Origin: Tissierella creatinini
GTDB taxonomy: Bacteria > Bacillota > Clostridia > Tissierellales > Tissierellaceae
NCBI GenBank assembly: GCA_005046945.1
Contig: SUSS01000025.1
Span: forward strand, 1 to 39,959
Direction of reading: 5' to 3'
DNA length: 39,959 nucleotides
Position numbers and translations under genes: made by a program. The notes beneath the pieces are model-generated. The model had not been told where the DNA came from. It searched no databases and worked only from the letters and a program-made list of their open reading frames with translations. This document shows positions 17,374 through 25,693 of the stretch, in pieces (the stretch's first letter is position 1; every line of letters begins with the position of its first letter).

Positions 17374-17991
17374 ATGCAGGGAAAATTTATTACCTTGGAG
17401 GGGCCGGATGGCTCGGGTAAGTCTACCTTAATTAACTTGATTAGTGAATATATGAAAAATAAGGGCATAAGTTTTATAATAACCAGAGAACCTGGGGGAA
17501 CTCCTATTGGAGAGGAAATCAGAGACATTATACTGGATAATAACAACACCAATATGGGTGCTGAAACCGAGGCTCTTCTTTATGCGGCTGCTCGCAGTCA
17601 ACATATCCATGAAAAGATTATCCCGGCATTGAGTGAGGGTAAGATAGTGATAAGTGATAGATTTCTATTATCCAGCCTTGCCTATCAAGGAGTGGGCAGG
17701 GGACTGGGTATAGAAAATGTAAAGATGATAAATGATTTTGGTTTAAGGGGCATTTACCCGGATTTAATACTTTTTTTATATATAGATCCTGAAATCACCT
17801 TAGAAAGAAAGACTACCTTGGGTGGAGATAGGTTAGAAAAAGAGGGCAAGGATTTCCATAAAAGGGTATATGAGGGATATATAGAACTTTTAAAAAAGTA
17901 TCCGAAAAACATATGTAAAATAGATGCAAGTAAAACTGTAGAGGAGGTATTTAATCAGGCTATTGTAGAAATCGAAAAAATACTGATTTAA
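17374..17991 (+). CDS. tmk: Thymidylate kinase
   Basis: A 205-residue dTMP kinase that makes dTDP for DNA synthesis. The P-loop GPDGSGKST (10-18), the DR motif in ISDRFLLSSLAYQG and a lid region with GGDRLEKEG are complete. TREPGGTPIGE holds the dTMP-binding Arg. The gene follows the decarboxylase stop by 14 bases with AGGAG as ribosome site and leads into darA and holB, the conserved Firmicute order. Confidence 0.97.
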   Translation: MQGKFITLEGPDGSGKSTLINLISEYMKNKGISFIITREPGGTPIGEEIRDIILDNNNTNMGAETEALLYAAARSQHIHEKIIPALSEGKIVISDRFLLSSLAYQGVGRGLGIENVKMINDFGLRGIYPDLILFLYIDPEITLERKTTLGGDRLEKEGKDFHKRVYEGYIELLKKYPKNICKIDASKTVEEVFNQAIVEIEKILI

Positions 17992-18004
17992 AGGGGGAAA
18001 ACTA

Positions 18005-18331
18005 ATGAAACTAATAGTAGCAATAGTACAAGATCAAGATTCTCCACATTTAATTGAGGACCTAACCGATAAAGAGTTTAGGGTTACGAAACTAGCATCT
18101 ACTGGGGGATTCCTTAAGGCTGGAAATACCACACTCTTAATTGGTGTTGAAGATGCTCAAGTTGAGGATGTATTCAAATTGATTGAAGATAATTGCAAAA
18201 CAAGGGAAATTACTACTTCCTTACTTACAATAGCAATGCCTGGAGATACTTTTATACCATATCCTTTAGAAGTAAAGGTTGGAGGAGCAACAGTATTCGT
18301 TTTAGATGTAGAAAGGCATATCAGGGTTTAA
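18005..18331 (+). CDS. darA: Cyclic di-AMP receptor DarA (PII-like)
   Basis: A 108-residue protein with the DarA/YaaQ signature: N-terminal KLIVAIVQDQD, then VTKLASTGGFLKAGNTTLLIG, which holds the nucleotide-binding residues, and the C-terminal GGATVFVLDVE. It is a PII-like trimer that binds c-di-AMP; its downstream target is not known. It sits between tmk and holB as in Bacillus, where yaaR lies between it and holB but is absent here. GGGGGAAAACTA precedes the ATG. Confidence 0.95.
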   Translation: MKLIVAIVQDQDSPHLIEDLTDKEFRVTKLASTGGFLKAGNTTLLIGVEDAQVEDVFKLIEDNCKTREITTSLLTIAMPGDTFIPYPLEVKVGGATVFVLDVERHIRV

Positions 18332-18392
18332 AGGAGCCGATATTTTTCTCTTGAAAATTGATTAATATGTAAGAATTTAGCCGGAGGGCCAT

Positions 18393-19373
18393 ATGGATTT
18401 AAATAATATTATAGGTCATGAAAGGGCTATAGAAACCTTGAAAATGGCTTTAAGAAACAAAACCCTAAGCCATAGCTACCTCTTTGAAGGGGAAGATGGG
18501 CTAGGTAAGAAAAAGATAGCATATATATTTGCAAAGACCCTTCTTTGTAAGGAAGAAGGGGAAGAGCCGTGTAACAAATGTACATCATGTATAAAATTTG
18601 ATGGAGGCAATCATCCTGATTTATTAGTAGTGGAGCCTGAAAAGGGGTTTATAAAGAAGGGTGAAATTGAAGAACTCATCAAAAGTGTTGCAACGGCTCC
18701 TTTTGAATCTAAGAGGAAGGTATTTATAATAGATGATAGCCATAGAATGAGTCTTGAGGCTAAAAATGCACTTCTAAAGACTTTGGAAGAACCACCGGAA
18801 TACATAAATATAATTTTAATATCTTCAAGTATTAACAATCTACTACCAACTATCTTATCAAGAATGCAAAGTATCAAGTTCTACCCAGTGGAGTTGAAAA
18901 AAATATCGGACCTCCTAGTAAATTCCCATGGAAAGTCAAGGGAGGAAGCTGACTTTATTGCAGAATTTACCAAGGGTTCAGTAGGCAAGTCAATTGAGCT
19001 TGCAACTAGTGATGATTTCTTCCAAAAGAGAGAAGAGATTATTAGCCTCATTGATAATTTGATTCGTGGGGATGGAACCAGAGCCATAAGTTCTATGAAT
19101 TTTTTCAATGATAATAAGGAAGACATAGACCAAATATTGGATATATTCCTATATTGGTTTAGAGATCTCTTAATATATAAAGAATTAGGCCAAAGCAGGC
19201 TTCTCATCAATAAGGACAAGAGTGGATACTTGGGAAAACAATCTTTTATAGATATTACAAGAATTAATGATATAATAGAGAAGATACAGCAAACTAAGGG
19301 TGACATTAGCAGGAATGTTAATTATCAGTTATCCATAGAGACGATGCTCTTATATATACAGGAGGAATTTTGA
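18393..19373 (+). CDS. holB: DNA polymerase III subunit delta prime
   Basis: A 326-residue clamp-loader subunit. A P-loop-like GEDGLGKKK (33-41) is followed by the zinc module with Cys52, Cys60, Cys63 and Cys66, then the SRC-like SRMQS motif (about 155). It belongs to the complex that loads the beta clamp. CGGAGGG precedes the ATG, and the stop codon overlaps the start of ricT. The length is typical of Firmicutes. Confidence 0.93.
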   Translation: MDLNNIIGHERAIETLKMALRNKTLSHSYLFEGEDGLGKKKIAYIFAKTLLCKEEGEEPCNKCTSCIKFDGGNHPDLLVVEPEKGFIKKGEIEELIKSVATAPFESKRKVFIIDDSHRMSLEAKNALLKTLEEPPEYINIILISSSINNLLPTILSRMQSIKFYPVELKKISDLLVNSHGKSREEADFIAEFTKGSVGKSIELATSDDFFQKREEIISLIDNLIRGDGTRAISSMNFFNDNKEDIDQILDIFLYWFRDLLIYKELGQSRLLINKDKSGYLGKQSFIDITRINDIIEKIQQTKGDISRNVNYQLSIETMLLYIQEEF

Positions 19374-20251
19374 TGGTTACAGTAGTAGGAGTAAGATTTA
19401 AGAAGGCGGGAAAGATTTATTATTTCGACCCTGATAATATAGATATTAATTTTAACGAGTTTGTAGTAGTAGAAACTGCAAGGGGAATTGAATTTGGCCA
19501 TGTTGTAATAGGTCCTAAGGATGTAAACGAAGATGATATAGTTGCTCCCCTTAAGAAGGTAATAAGAATTGCCTCAGATGAGGATTTTGAAATTCACAGG
19601 GAAAACAAAAAGAAGGCAAATGAAGCCATAGAAATCTGTCAAGCTAAGGTTGACGAGCATGGATTAAAGATGAAGCTTGTAGATGTGGAATATACTTTCG
19701 ACAACAACAAGGTAATATTCTATTTCACTTCGGATGGTAGAGTAGATTTCAGAGACCTGGTAAAGGATTTAGCTTCTATATTCAAGACTAGAATAGAATT
19801 AAGACAAATAGGTGTAAGGGATGAAGCTAAAATGACAGGCGGAATTGGCCCCTGCGGCAAGATGGTTTGCTGCACTCAGTTCTTGGGTGAGTTTGCCCCT
19901 GTGTCTATAAAGATGGCTAAAGAACAGAGCTTATCATTGAATCCTACTAAGATTTCCGGTCTTTGCGGAAGGCTTATGTGTTGTTTAAAATATGAACATG
20001 ATACATATGAAGACCTCTTAAAGAGGATGCCTCAAACAGGAAGTATAGTAATCACACCACTGGGACGAGGTACGGTGATTAACTCCTATACCTTGCTTGA
20101 GCGAGTAAAGGTAAAGGTTAAATTGAAGGATGGAACCGATGATTTGGTCCAGTATCAAATCCATGATATCCAAACAACCGGAGAAATTGACCCAGCCTAC
20201 GCTAAATTAATAGAAGATGACCATCATGATGTATCACATTTGGAGGACTAG
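19373..20251 (+). CDS. ricT: RicT (YaaT, PSP1-domain) protein
   Basis: A 292-residue PSP1-domain protein of the RicT/YaaT family. Cysteines cluster in GGIGPCGKMVCCTQFLGEF and KISGLCGRLMCCLKYE, the conserved sites that bind an Fe-S cluster in the B. subtilis RicAFT complex. That complex stimulates RNase Y processing, sporulation and competence. I chose ATG 19373 (TGATG overlap with the holB stop), seven bases from GGAGG; an in-frame TTG at 19370 is too close to the ribosome site. No ricA or ricF homologue is next to it. Confidence 0.95.
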   Translation: MVTVVGVRFKKAGKIYYFDPDNIDINFNEFVVVETARGIEFGHVVIGPKDVNEDDIVAPLKKVIRIASDEDFEIHRENKKKANEAIEICQAKVDEHGLKMKLVDVEYTFDNNKVIFYFTSDGRVDFRDLVKDLASIFKTRIELRQIGVRDEAKMTGGIGPCGKMVCCTQFLGEFAPVSIKMAKEQSLSLNPTKISGLCGRLMCCLKYEHDTYEDLLKRMPQTGSIVITPLGRGTVINSYTLLERVKVKVKLKDGTDDLVQYQIHDIQTTGEIDPAYAKLIEDDHHDVSHLED

Positions 20252-20332
20252 GTTTTTAAAATAAATACTTTAATTCTTGACCTATATCTGTTAGAATTAA
20301 ATCGTAGTTAAGATATCCAGGAGGTGAATTAA

Positions 20333-20500
<168 letters not shown>

Positions 20501-20511
20501 TACTTATATTT

Positions 20512-20538
20512 AAAAAAGACCCATAGGGGTCTTTTTTA
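20512..20538 (+). terminator. Intrinsic terminator after the ferredoxin
   Basis: AAAAAAGACCC pairs perfectly with GGGTCTTTTTT around the loop ATAG, and the T-run is part of the stem. Confidence 0.9.
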
Positions 20539-20560
20539 CTAACTTAAAGAAGAGGGATTT

Positions 20561-21292
20561 ATGATTTTAAATGATAATGAACGAATAGATATCGTCCCTG
20601 GGACGAACTATAAGATTATACAAAACAAAAAACGGTTTTCCTATGGCACTGATGCAATATTTCTTTCTCATTTCGTTAAGCCTCTTGGCAGAATAATTGA
20701 CTTAGGAACCGGAACGGGTATAATTCCACTTAGAATGATTGACAGAGGAAATGTTGGAGAAATTTACGGGGTTGAAATACAGAGAGAAGTGGCTGAAATG
20801 GCCAAAAGAAGTGTAGACCTAAATAATCTTCAGGATAGAATTAAGATATTGCATATGGATTTAAAGGAATTACCGGAAATATTTCCCAAGGCTAGCTTCG
20901 ATTGTGTAACCTCCAATCCCCCCTATATGAAAAGCGGGGGAGCCATAATAAATTTAGACGGGAACTTTGCCATCTCTAGGCATGAGATTAATTGCAATCT
21001 AGAGGATATAATAAGAATTGCCCAGTATCTCTTGAAACCTCAAGGTAAATTCTATATGGTACACCGGCCGGATAGACTAGTGGATATACTATGTACTATG
21101 AGGGAATATAAAATAGAGCCTAAATATATAAGGTTTGTACAAGCAAAGTTAGGTAAAAAGCCAAATTTGCTTTTGATAGAAGGCATGAAAGGCGGGAAGG
21201 CAGAACTAAAATTCCACGAACCCCTTATAGTTTACAATAAAGATGGAAGTTATACAGAAGAGATACATAGGATATATTACGATAGTAAGTGA
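20561..21292 (+). CDS. trmN6: tRNA1(Val) (adenine(37)-N6)-methyltransferase family (YabB)
   Basis: A 243-residue class I SAM methyltransferase. Motif I is IDLGTGTGIIPLR and the catalytic adenine-N6 motif is SNPPYMKSGG. The N-terminal RFSYGTDAIFLSHF is typical of the TrmN6/YabB group, which methylates A37 of tRNA1-Val in Escherichia coli. It precedes rsmI as in Bacillus. AAGAGGGA is the ribosome site. Its stop codon merges into a stretch of GTGAACA-type short repeats. Confidence 0.9.
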   Translation: MILNDNERIDIVPGTNYKIIQNKKRFSYGTDAIFLSHFVKPLGRIIDLGTGTGIIPLRMIDRGNVGEIYGVEIQREVAEMAKRSVDLNNLQDRIKILHMDLKELPEIFPKASFDCVTSNPPYMKSGGAIINLDGNFAISRHEINCNLEDIIRIAQYLLKPQGKFYMVHRPDRLVDILCTMREYKIEPKYIRFVQAKLGKKPNLLLIEGMKGGKAELKFHEPLIVYNKDGSYTEEIHRIYYDSK

Positions 21293-21372
21293 ACAACTAA
21301 CAGTGAACAGTGAACAACGAAAATCTATAGTGAAGAACTAAGAGTTAAGAGTGAAGAGTTGTTCGTTGTATG
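21287..21372 (+). repeat. GTGAACA / AAGAGTG tandem repeat, locus 2
   Basis: An imperfect array of AACAGTG and AAGAGTG units (for example ACAGTGAACAGTGAACAACG and TTAAGAGTGAAGAG) runs from the trmN6 stop to just before rsmI. The same units occur at 23608-23660 and 10921-10946. Confidence 0.65.
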
Positions 21373-21389
21373 AAAAGGTGGTGTTTAAA

Positions 21390-22211
21390 ATGGAATACGG
21401 CAAACTGTATATATGTCCTACTCCTATTGGGAACCTTGAGGATATCACCCTTAGAACCCTTAGGGTATTGGGAGAAGTGGATTTAATAGCCTGTGAGGAT
21501 ACTAGACACAGCTTAAGGCTGTTGAATCACTATGAAATTAAAAAGCCTTTAACCAGCTATCATGAGCACAACATTAAACAAAAAGGACCTGAACTCATCC
21601 GGAATTTAAAGGAAGGAAAGTCTATCGCCATCATCTCAGATGCAGGTATGCCTGGCATATCGGATCCGGGCCAGGATATTATAAGACTTGCCATAGATGA
21701 GAAAATAGACCTAGTAGTCCTTCCAGGCCCTACAGCTTCTATTACTGCTCTTGTTGCAAGCGGATTAAATACGGATAAGTTTGTTTTTGAAGGCTTTATT
21801 CCATCCAAAAAAAGAGATAGAATTAAGGCCTTAGAGGACTTGGAGAAAGAGAGAAGAACCATTATTTTCTATGAAGCCCCTCACAGAGTTAAAGAAAGCC
21901 TAAGTGATATGTTAAATGTACTTGGAAATAGAAGGATTGCCATTGGACGTGAGCTTACTAAGCATTATGAGGAAATATTCAGAGGAACATTTAATCAAGC
22001 CCTTGATAGATTTTCAGAGGGTCAAGTAAAGGGTGAATTTGTCATAATAGTAGAAGGAAATTCCTTTGAGGAAATCTTAGAGATAGATATTATTAAGGAG
22101 CTCACAAAGCAAATAGAAAACGGGCTTACTAAAAAAGAAGCTGTAAAGGCAGTCTCTGAAAAGTACAAGTTATCTAAAAACGAGGTATATGCGGAAAGTT
22201 TGAAACTTTAA
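21390..22211 (+). CDS. rsmI: 16S rRNA (cytidine(1402)-2'-O)-methyltransferase
   Basis: A 273-residue tetrapyrrole-methylase-fold enzyme. The signatures TPIGNLEDITLR, ACEDTRHS, ISDAGMPGISDPG and PGPTASITAL are complete. It 2'-O-methylates C1402 in the ribosomal decoding centre. I chose ATG 21390, after AAAGGTGGTG; upstream in-frame codons fall inside the repeat array and are unlikely to be translated. The gene order trmN6-rsmI-abrB is that of Bacillus. Confidence 0.96.
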   Translation: MEYGKLYICPTPIGNLEDITLRTLRVLGEVDLIACEDTRHSLRLLNHYEIKKPLTSYHEHNIKQKGPELIRNLKEGKSIAIISDAGMPGISDPGQDIIRLAIDEKIDLVVLPGPTASITALVASGLNTDKFVFEGFIPSKKRDRIKALEDLEKERRTIIFYEAPHRVKESLSDMLNVLGNRRIAIGRELTKHYEEIFRGTFNQALDRFSEGQVKGEFVIIVEGNSFEEILEIDIIKELTKQIENGLTKKEAVKAVSEKYKLSKNEVYAESLKL

Positions 22212-22223
22212 AGTTTAGGGCAT

Positions 22224-22270
22224 AAAAAACATTCTAGGATTATTTTGGGGAATCCATAGAATGTTTTTTA
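22224..22270 (+). terminator. Bidirectional terminator between rsmI and abrB
   Basis: AAAAAACATTCTAGGATT pairs with AATCCATAGAATGTTTTTT, one bulge, with A- and T-runs at the outer ends, so it can serve rsmI (plus) and abrB (minus). Confidence 0.88.
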
Positions 22271-22274
22271 GGAA

Positions 22275-22514
22275 TTACTTATTTAATTCTTCTCTGCATG
22301 CTGGGCAGATATTTTTATTTTTAAATTGTGTCACACCCTTGGCTTGTCCACAGAATATACATGCTGGTGCATATTTCTTAAGGATAATCTGATCTTCATC
22401 AACGAAGATTTCAAGCGCGTCTCTTACATCTATGTCAAGATTTCTCCTTAATTCTATTGGTATTACAACTCTGCCTAAATTATCTACCTTTCTTACTATT
22501 CCTGTAGATTTCAT
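22275..22514 (-). CDS. abrB: AbrB-family transition-state regulator with zinc-ribbon tail
   Basis: A 79-residue protein. Residues 1-47 form the AbrB swapped-hairpin DNA-binding domain (GIVRKVDNLGRVVIPIELRR). Residues 52-76 form a Cys52-x2-Cys55-x14-Cys70-x2-Cys73 zinc ribbon in place of the AbrB C-terminal multimerisation domain, an arrangement also known in clostridial AbrB. It probably represses stationary-phase and sporulation genes during growth. AGGAGG is its ribosome site and a sigma-A promoter lies upstream. The tail has the same spacing as the Gin zinc site in this window. Confidence 0.93.
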   Translation of the reverse strand: MKSTGIVRKVDNLGRVVIPIELRRNLDIDVRDALEIFVDEDQIILKKYAPACIFCGQAKGVTQFKNKNICPACREELNK

Positions 22515-22576
22515 CTGTAATTCCTCCTATAATTTGTAGTGTGATTGATTAGTGTTGTAAAGCTAGTTGTTACATA

Positions 22577-22604
22577 ATTATACCATACTTACAAAAAAAG
22601 TCAA
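22577..22604 (-). promoter_or_regulatory. Promoter of abrB
   Basis: On the minus strand -35 TTGACT (22599-22604), 16 bases, -10 TATAAT (22577-22582). It lies about 60 bases before the abrB start and drives it away from nurA. Confidence 0.7.
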
Positions 22605-22639
22605 TAGATGGGTAAATATTGCTAAAGGAAAGAGGGCTT

Positions 22640-23620
22640 ATGTATAACTTAAATAGTGAACTAAAGACAAAGATATCTCAAATTAATCAGCTATTAAGCT
22701 TAAAATATGAAAGGGTATTCAGCAAGGACCGACAGAAAATAAGAGATTTTATAGAGAAAAATGTAGGCCAAATAAAGAGAATGGAAAAGCTTGATCAAGA
22801 AAAGCTTCATCAAATTCATGAAAAGGGGGGCATTGTTGGAGTTGATGGATCCAATAATCGTATCGGGGGAGGATACCCACATTATATTGAGTTATTCCAA
22901 GGATTAGCCAAATCCACTGCTAAAAAAGATGAACCCATTTATAAGACCCATATTTATACCCCTTTGGTATCTGAGGAAAAGGAGAACCTCCTAGAAGAAG
23001 GAGATAGGATAATAGAGGAAAAGAAAGATAAGATGCTTGCTAATATAGAATTAGAGGCGGCCTTAGAAAGTATTAGCCTTAAACCTCATGGTATTATTAT
23101 GGATGGAGGCCTTATCCGATATAATATCTACGCAGGTGATAAATGGCAGGACCTTCGAGGGATATGTGAAGATAAGGATATTACCTTATTTGGTGTAATA
23201 AAGGATATAAAAACATCTATAATAGGTGATAAGCTTATGGAGGGAGATGCCAATATAAAGGAAATCTTATATGATAGGGAATTGTTATTTGGAGTTCTGG
23301 ATTATGGTGAGATGATACTCATAAGGGATGATGCCAACAGAAAGGAGCCTCAAGGCTATGCATCAGTATTTCTAAGGTCCTCTCTACAGCCTTCTGTAAT
23401 AGGCATGGATATAATAGATAGCCAAAGCGATAGGTTAGAAGACATGGCAAATCTTGTATTTACCCTTACCCCTGAAAATAGCCGTGGAGTTCCATTATGG
23501 CTGGACATAGTGGACAAGGAAGTAAAAATCTCTGACGATATAATGAAGAGCTTATTTGAAACCTACATGGATAGGGGGATATATGAGAGATTTTTCGTAT
23601 CAGAAAGAGTGAAAAGATAG
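22640..23620 (+). CDS. nurA: NurA-domain DNA-end resection nuclease
   Basis: A 326-residue NurA-family protein. Two acidic catalytic sites are visible: Asp69 in GGIVGVDGSNNRIGGG and Asp155 in HGIIMDGGLIRYN, both typical of the RNase-H-like NurA fold. NurA is a 5'-3' nuclease that works with the HerA translocase, encoded next. ATG 22640 after AAAGAGGG is preferred to an in-frame TTG at 22619. The last codons run into the short repeat at 23608-23660. Best studied in archaea, the pair also occurs in some bacteria, where the biological role is less clear. Confidence 0.85.
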   Translation: MYNLNSELKTKISQINQLLSLKYERVFSKDRQKIRDFIEKNVGQIKRMEKLDQEKLHQIHEKGGIVGVDGSNNRIGGGYPHYIELFQGLAKSTAKKDEPIYKTHIYTPLVSEEKENLLEEGDRIIEEKKDKMLANIELEAALESISLKPHGIIMDGGLIRYNIYAGDKWQDLRGICEDKDITLFGVIKDIKTSIIGDKLMEGDANIKEILYDRELLFGVLDYGEMILIRDDANRKEPQGYASVFLRSSLQPSVIGMDIIDSQSDRLEDMANLVFTLTPENSRGVPLWLDIVDKEVKISDDIMKSLFETYMDRGIYERFFVSERVKR

Positions 23621-23660
23621 TGAAGAGGTAAGAGTGAACAACGAACAGTGAACAACGGTG
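23608..23660 (+). repeat. AGTGAAGAGG / GTGAACAACG tandem repeat, locus 3
   Basis: The array covers the last codons of nurA and the nurA-herA spacer. It contains AGTGAAGAGGTAAGAG, shared with locus 1, and AACAACGAACAGTGAACAAC, sharing units with locus 2. Confidence 0.65.
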
Positions 23661-23675
23661 AAAGGGGTGAGGAGT

Positions 23676-25511
23676 ATGAAAGTTGTTGGTATAACTACAC
23701 AGCAAGAGTTTTTTATTGGTTCTAAGGATAGAAACTTTAGGATTAATGAATTCTTAATAATTGAAGATAGTTATCAGGGCAACCTTATTGGAGAAGTAGT
23801 GGAAGCTAAGACCTATAACAGATACATTCCTTTGAATATCTATGGGGATTTCGTAGACAATAGCGTATTAGAATCCTTAAAAGCCTTAGGCTATGATGTA
23901 GATGAGGATACAATCTATATTGCCAAGGTTAGGCTATTAAATGAGGCCCTCTATCCGGTACAAACCGGTTCAGATGCTAGGTTGCCAAGATTTGAGGAAG
24001 TTAAGGATTTGATGATAAAGACCAAGAAAGAGGATGGTCTAGTTTTAGGAGTTATTCGAAATACTGATGATATGGCAGAAGAGATGGATGAGGATTTGAA
24101 GAATATACTATATACCTTTGAGGAAGGAAAACTCATCACTCAAAAAGAGCTTCCCTATATTATGGATATTAGGTCTATGCATCAATATCCTCATATAGGC
24201 GTATTTGGGGGGTCTGGTTCAGGAAAGTCCTTTGGATTAAGGGTCCTATTAGAGGAGCTTATGGGACAAGGGATTCCGACAATAGTAATGGACCCCCATT
24301 ACGAAATGGATTTTAGTCAAAGGGCCTTTGAAAATGAGAATATACCAGGATTTGAAGATGAGTTCAAATGCCTTCAAATAGGAATTCATGTAGGTGTAAA
24401 ATTCGAAGACATATCTGCCCAGGATTTAAAGAACCTTCTAGATGCTGCTGGAAGGCTTACTGATTCAATGAGCAATGTGGTAGATGTACTATTTAAGAGA
24501 AGGGATTCTTACACAAGCTTTTCCAATAGGTTGCAGATGTTGGCAGAGGCCCAGGAAGAAGGCAACACCAGTAAGCTTGAAGCTAGAATCGAAAATGCCA
24601 GAGATGAAGAGGAAAGGAAGGCTTGGAAAGAGAGGAAGGAATTATTTGACTCCTTCGATAAGTCTTGTCCTTATAGCTCTGTAAGGGGAATAGCCTGGAG
24701 ATTAAGAAGACTTGGAAATGATGGTGTATTCTCTAAGGATATTAGGGAAATTGAGGATGGCTTGCAAAGCGGAAAGCTTATGGTTATTCAAGGATCTACC
24801 AGAATATTGCAGGTTTTTAGTACCTATCTTTTAAATAATCTCTACCATAAAAGAAGGGAATATAAGGATGCTCTTTATAAAAGGACCCATGCTGATTATT
24901 TTCCACCTTTTATAATAGTCACAGATGAGGCCCATAACTTTGCTCCAAAAGGCTACGATTCTCCATCCAAATCCATACTAAAGGAGATTTCCCAAGAGGG
25001 AAGAAAATATGGAGTTTTTCTAATATTGGCTACCCAAAGACCTACACTCTTAGATGAAACCATAACAGCACAGCTCAATACTAAGTTTATCTACAGAACG
25101 GTAAGGGCATCTGATATTCAGACCATAAAGGAAGAAACAGACCTTACTATAGAAGAATCCAAGCGGCTACCCTATTTAAGAACTGGGGATGTCTTTATAT
25201 CATCTGCCTCCATGGGAAGGACCATTTATGCCAGAATAAGGGCTGCATATTCAACTAGCCCTCATGTAGAAAATCCATTTGACGAGCTAAAATCAAGAAC
25301 TAAGGCAGAAGACGAAAAGTTCTATGATATAATCTTGACTAAGCTTCCAATCAATGAAACAGACCTTATTAATGTAATTATAGAGCTAGAAAAAGACCAT
25401 AGTTTAAAACTCACAATTGACTCCTTGGAAGATAGGTTAAAGCAAATGTCATCTAAAGGATATATTTGTAAAGAAGAAACGATTTTTGGGTATAGATATA
25501 AGAGAAGTTAA
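23676..25511 (+). CDS. herA: HerA-family hexameric DNA translocase
   Basis: A 611-residue HerA/FtsK-superfamily ATPase. The N-terminal HAS barrel (about 1-100) is followed by Walker A GGSGSGKSF with Lys184, and Walker B IVTDEAHNFAPKG with Asp417-Glu418. The sensor region ILATQRPTLLDETITAQLNTKF follows; an insertion of charged helices at about 275-330 lies between the Walker motifs. HerA threads or unwinds DNA ends for NurA. ATG 23676 is chosen, with GGGGTGAGG upstream. It is the last gene of the two-gene cluster. Confidence 0.92.
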   Translation: MKVVGITTQQEFFIGSKDRNFRINEFLIIEDSYQGNLIGEVVEAKTYNRYIPLNIYGDFVDNSVLESLKALGYDVDEDTIYIAKVRLLNEALYPVQTGSDARLPRFEEVKDLMIKTKKEDGLVLGVIRNTDDMAEEMDEDLKNILYTFEEGKLITQKELPYIMDIRSMHQYPHIGVFGGSGSGKSFGLRVLLEELMGQGIPTIVMDPHYEMDFSQRAFENENIPGFEDEFKCLQIGIHVGVKFEDISAQDLKNLLDAAGRLTDSMSNVVDVLFKRRDSYTSFSNRLQMLAEAQEEGNTSKLEARIENARDEEERKAWKERKELFDSFDKSCPYSSVRGIAWRLRRLGNDGVFSKDIREIEDGLQSGKLMVIQGSTRILQVFSTYLLNNLYHKRREYKDALYKRTHADYFPPFIIVTDEAHNFAPKGYDSPSKSILKEISQEGRKYGVFLILATQRPTLLDETITAQLNTKFIYRTVRASDIQTIKEETDLTIEESKRLPYLRTGDVFISSASMGRTIYARIRAAYSTSPHVENPFDELKSRTKAEDEKFYDIILTKLPINETDLINVIIELEKDHSLKLTIDSLEDRLKQMSSKGYICKEETIFGYRYKRS

Positions 25512-25609
25512 ATTCTCTTATATCTATACCCATTTATATTTAAGTAAAAAAGCAGGATTATGTTTAAATTTCAATATTCAGAATTCGTTAAATTAATATT
25601 AAATTTACA

Positions 25610-25671
25610 TTTTTCGATAAATTATTTTACATAGATATGATAAAATATATAGACATGTAATTATCGAAAAA
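25610..25671 (+). promoter_or_regulatory. Perfect inverted repeat flanking the glycogen operon promoter region
   Basis: TTTTTCGATAA (25610-25620) and TTATCGAAAAA (25661-25671) are perfect inverted arms 40 bases apart, ending 22 bases before the glgB start. The AT-rich interval holds candidate -10 boxes TATGAT or TAAAAT near 25636-25645 but no good -35. Each arm differs from the Spo0A box TTGTCGAAA at one main position, so Spo0A-like control is possible. Confidence 0.45.
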
Positions 25672-25693
25672 TTTGAAAAATGGGGGGATTATC

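Noticed and set aside
21287-23660. Short tandem repeats considered as a CRISPR array
   Set aside because: The units are 6-10 bases, degenerate, without spacers of constant length or cas genes.
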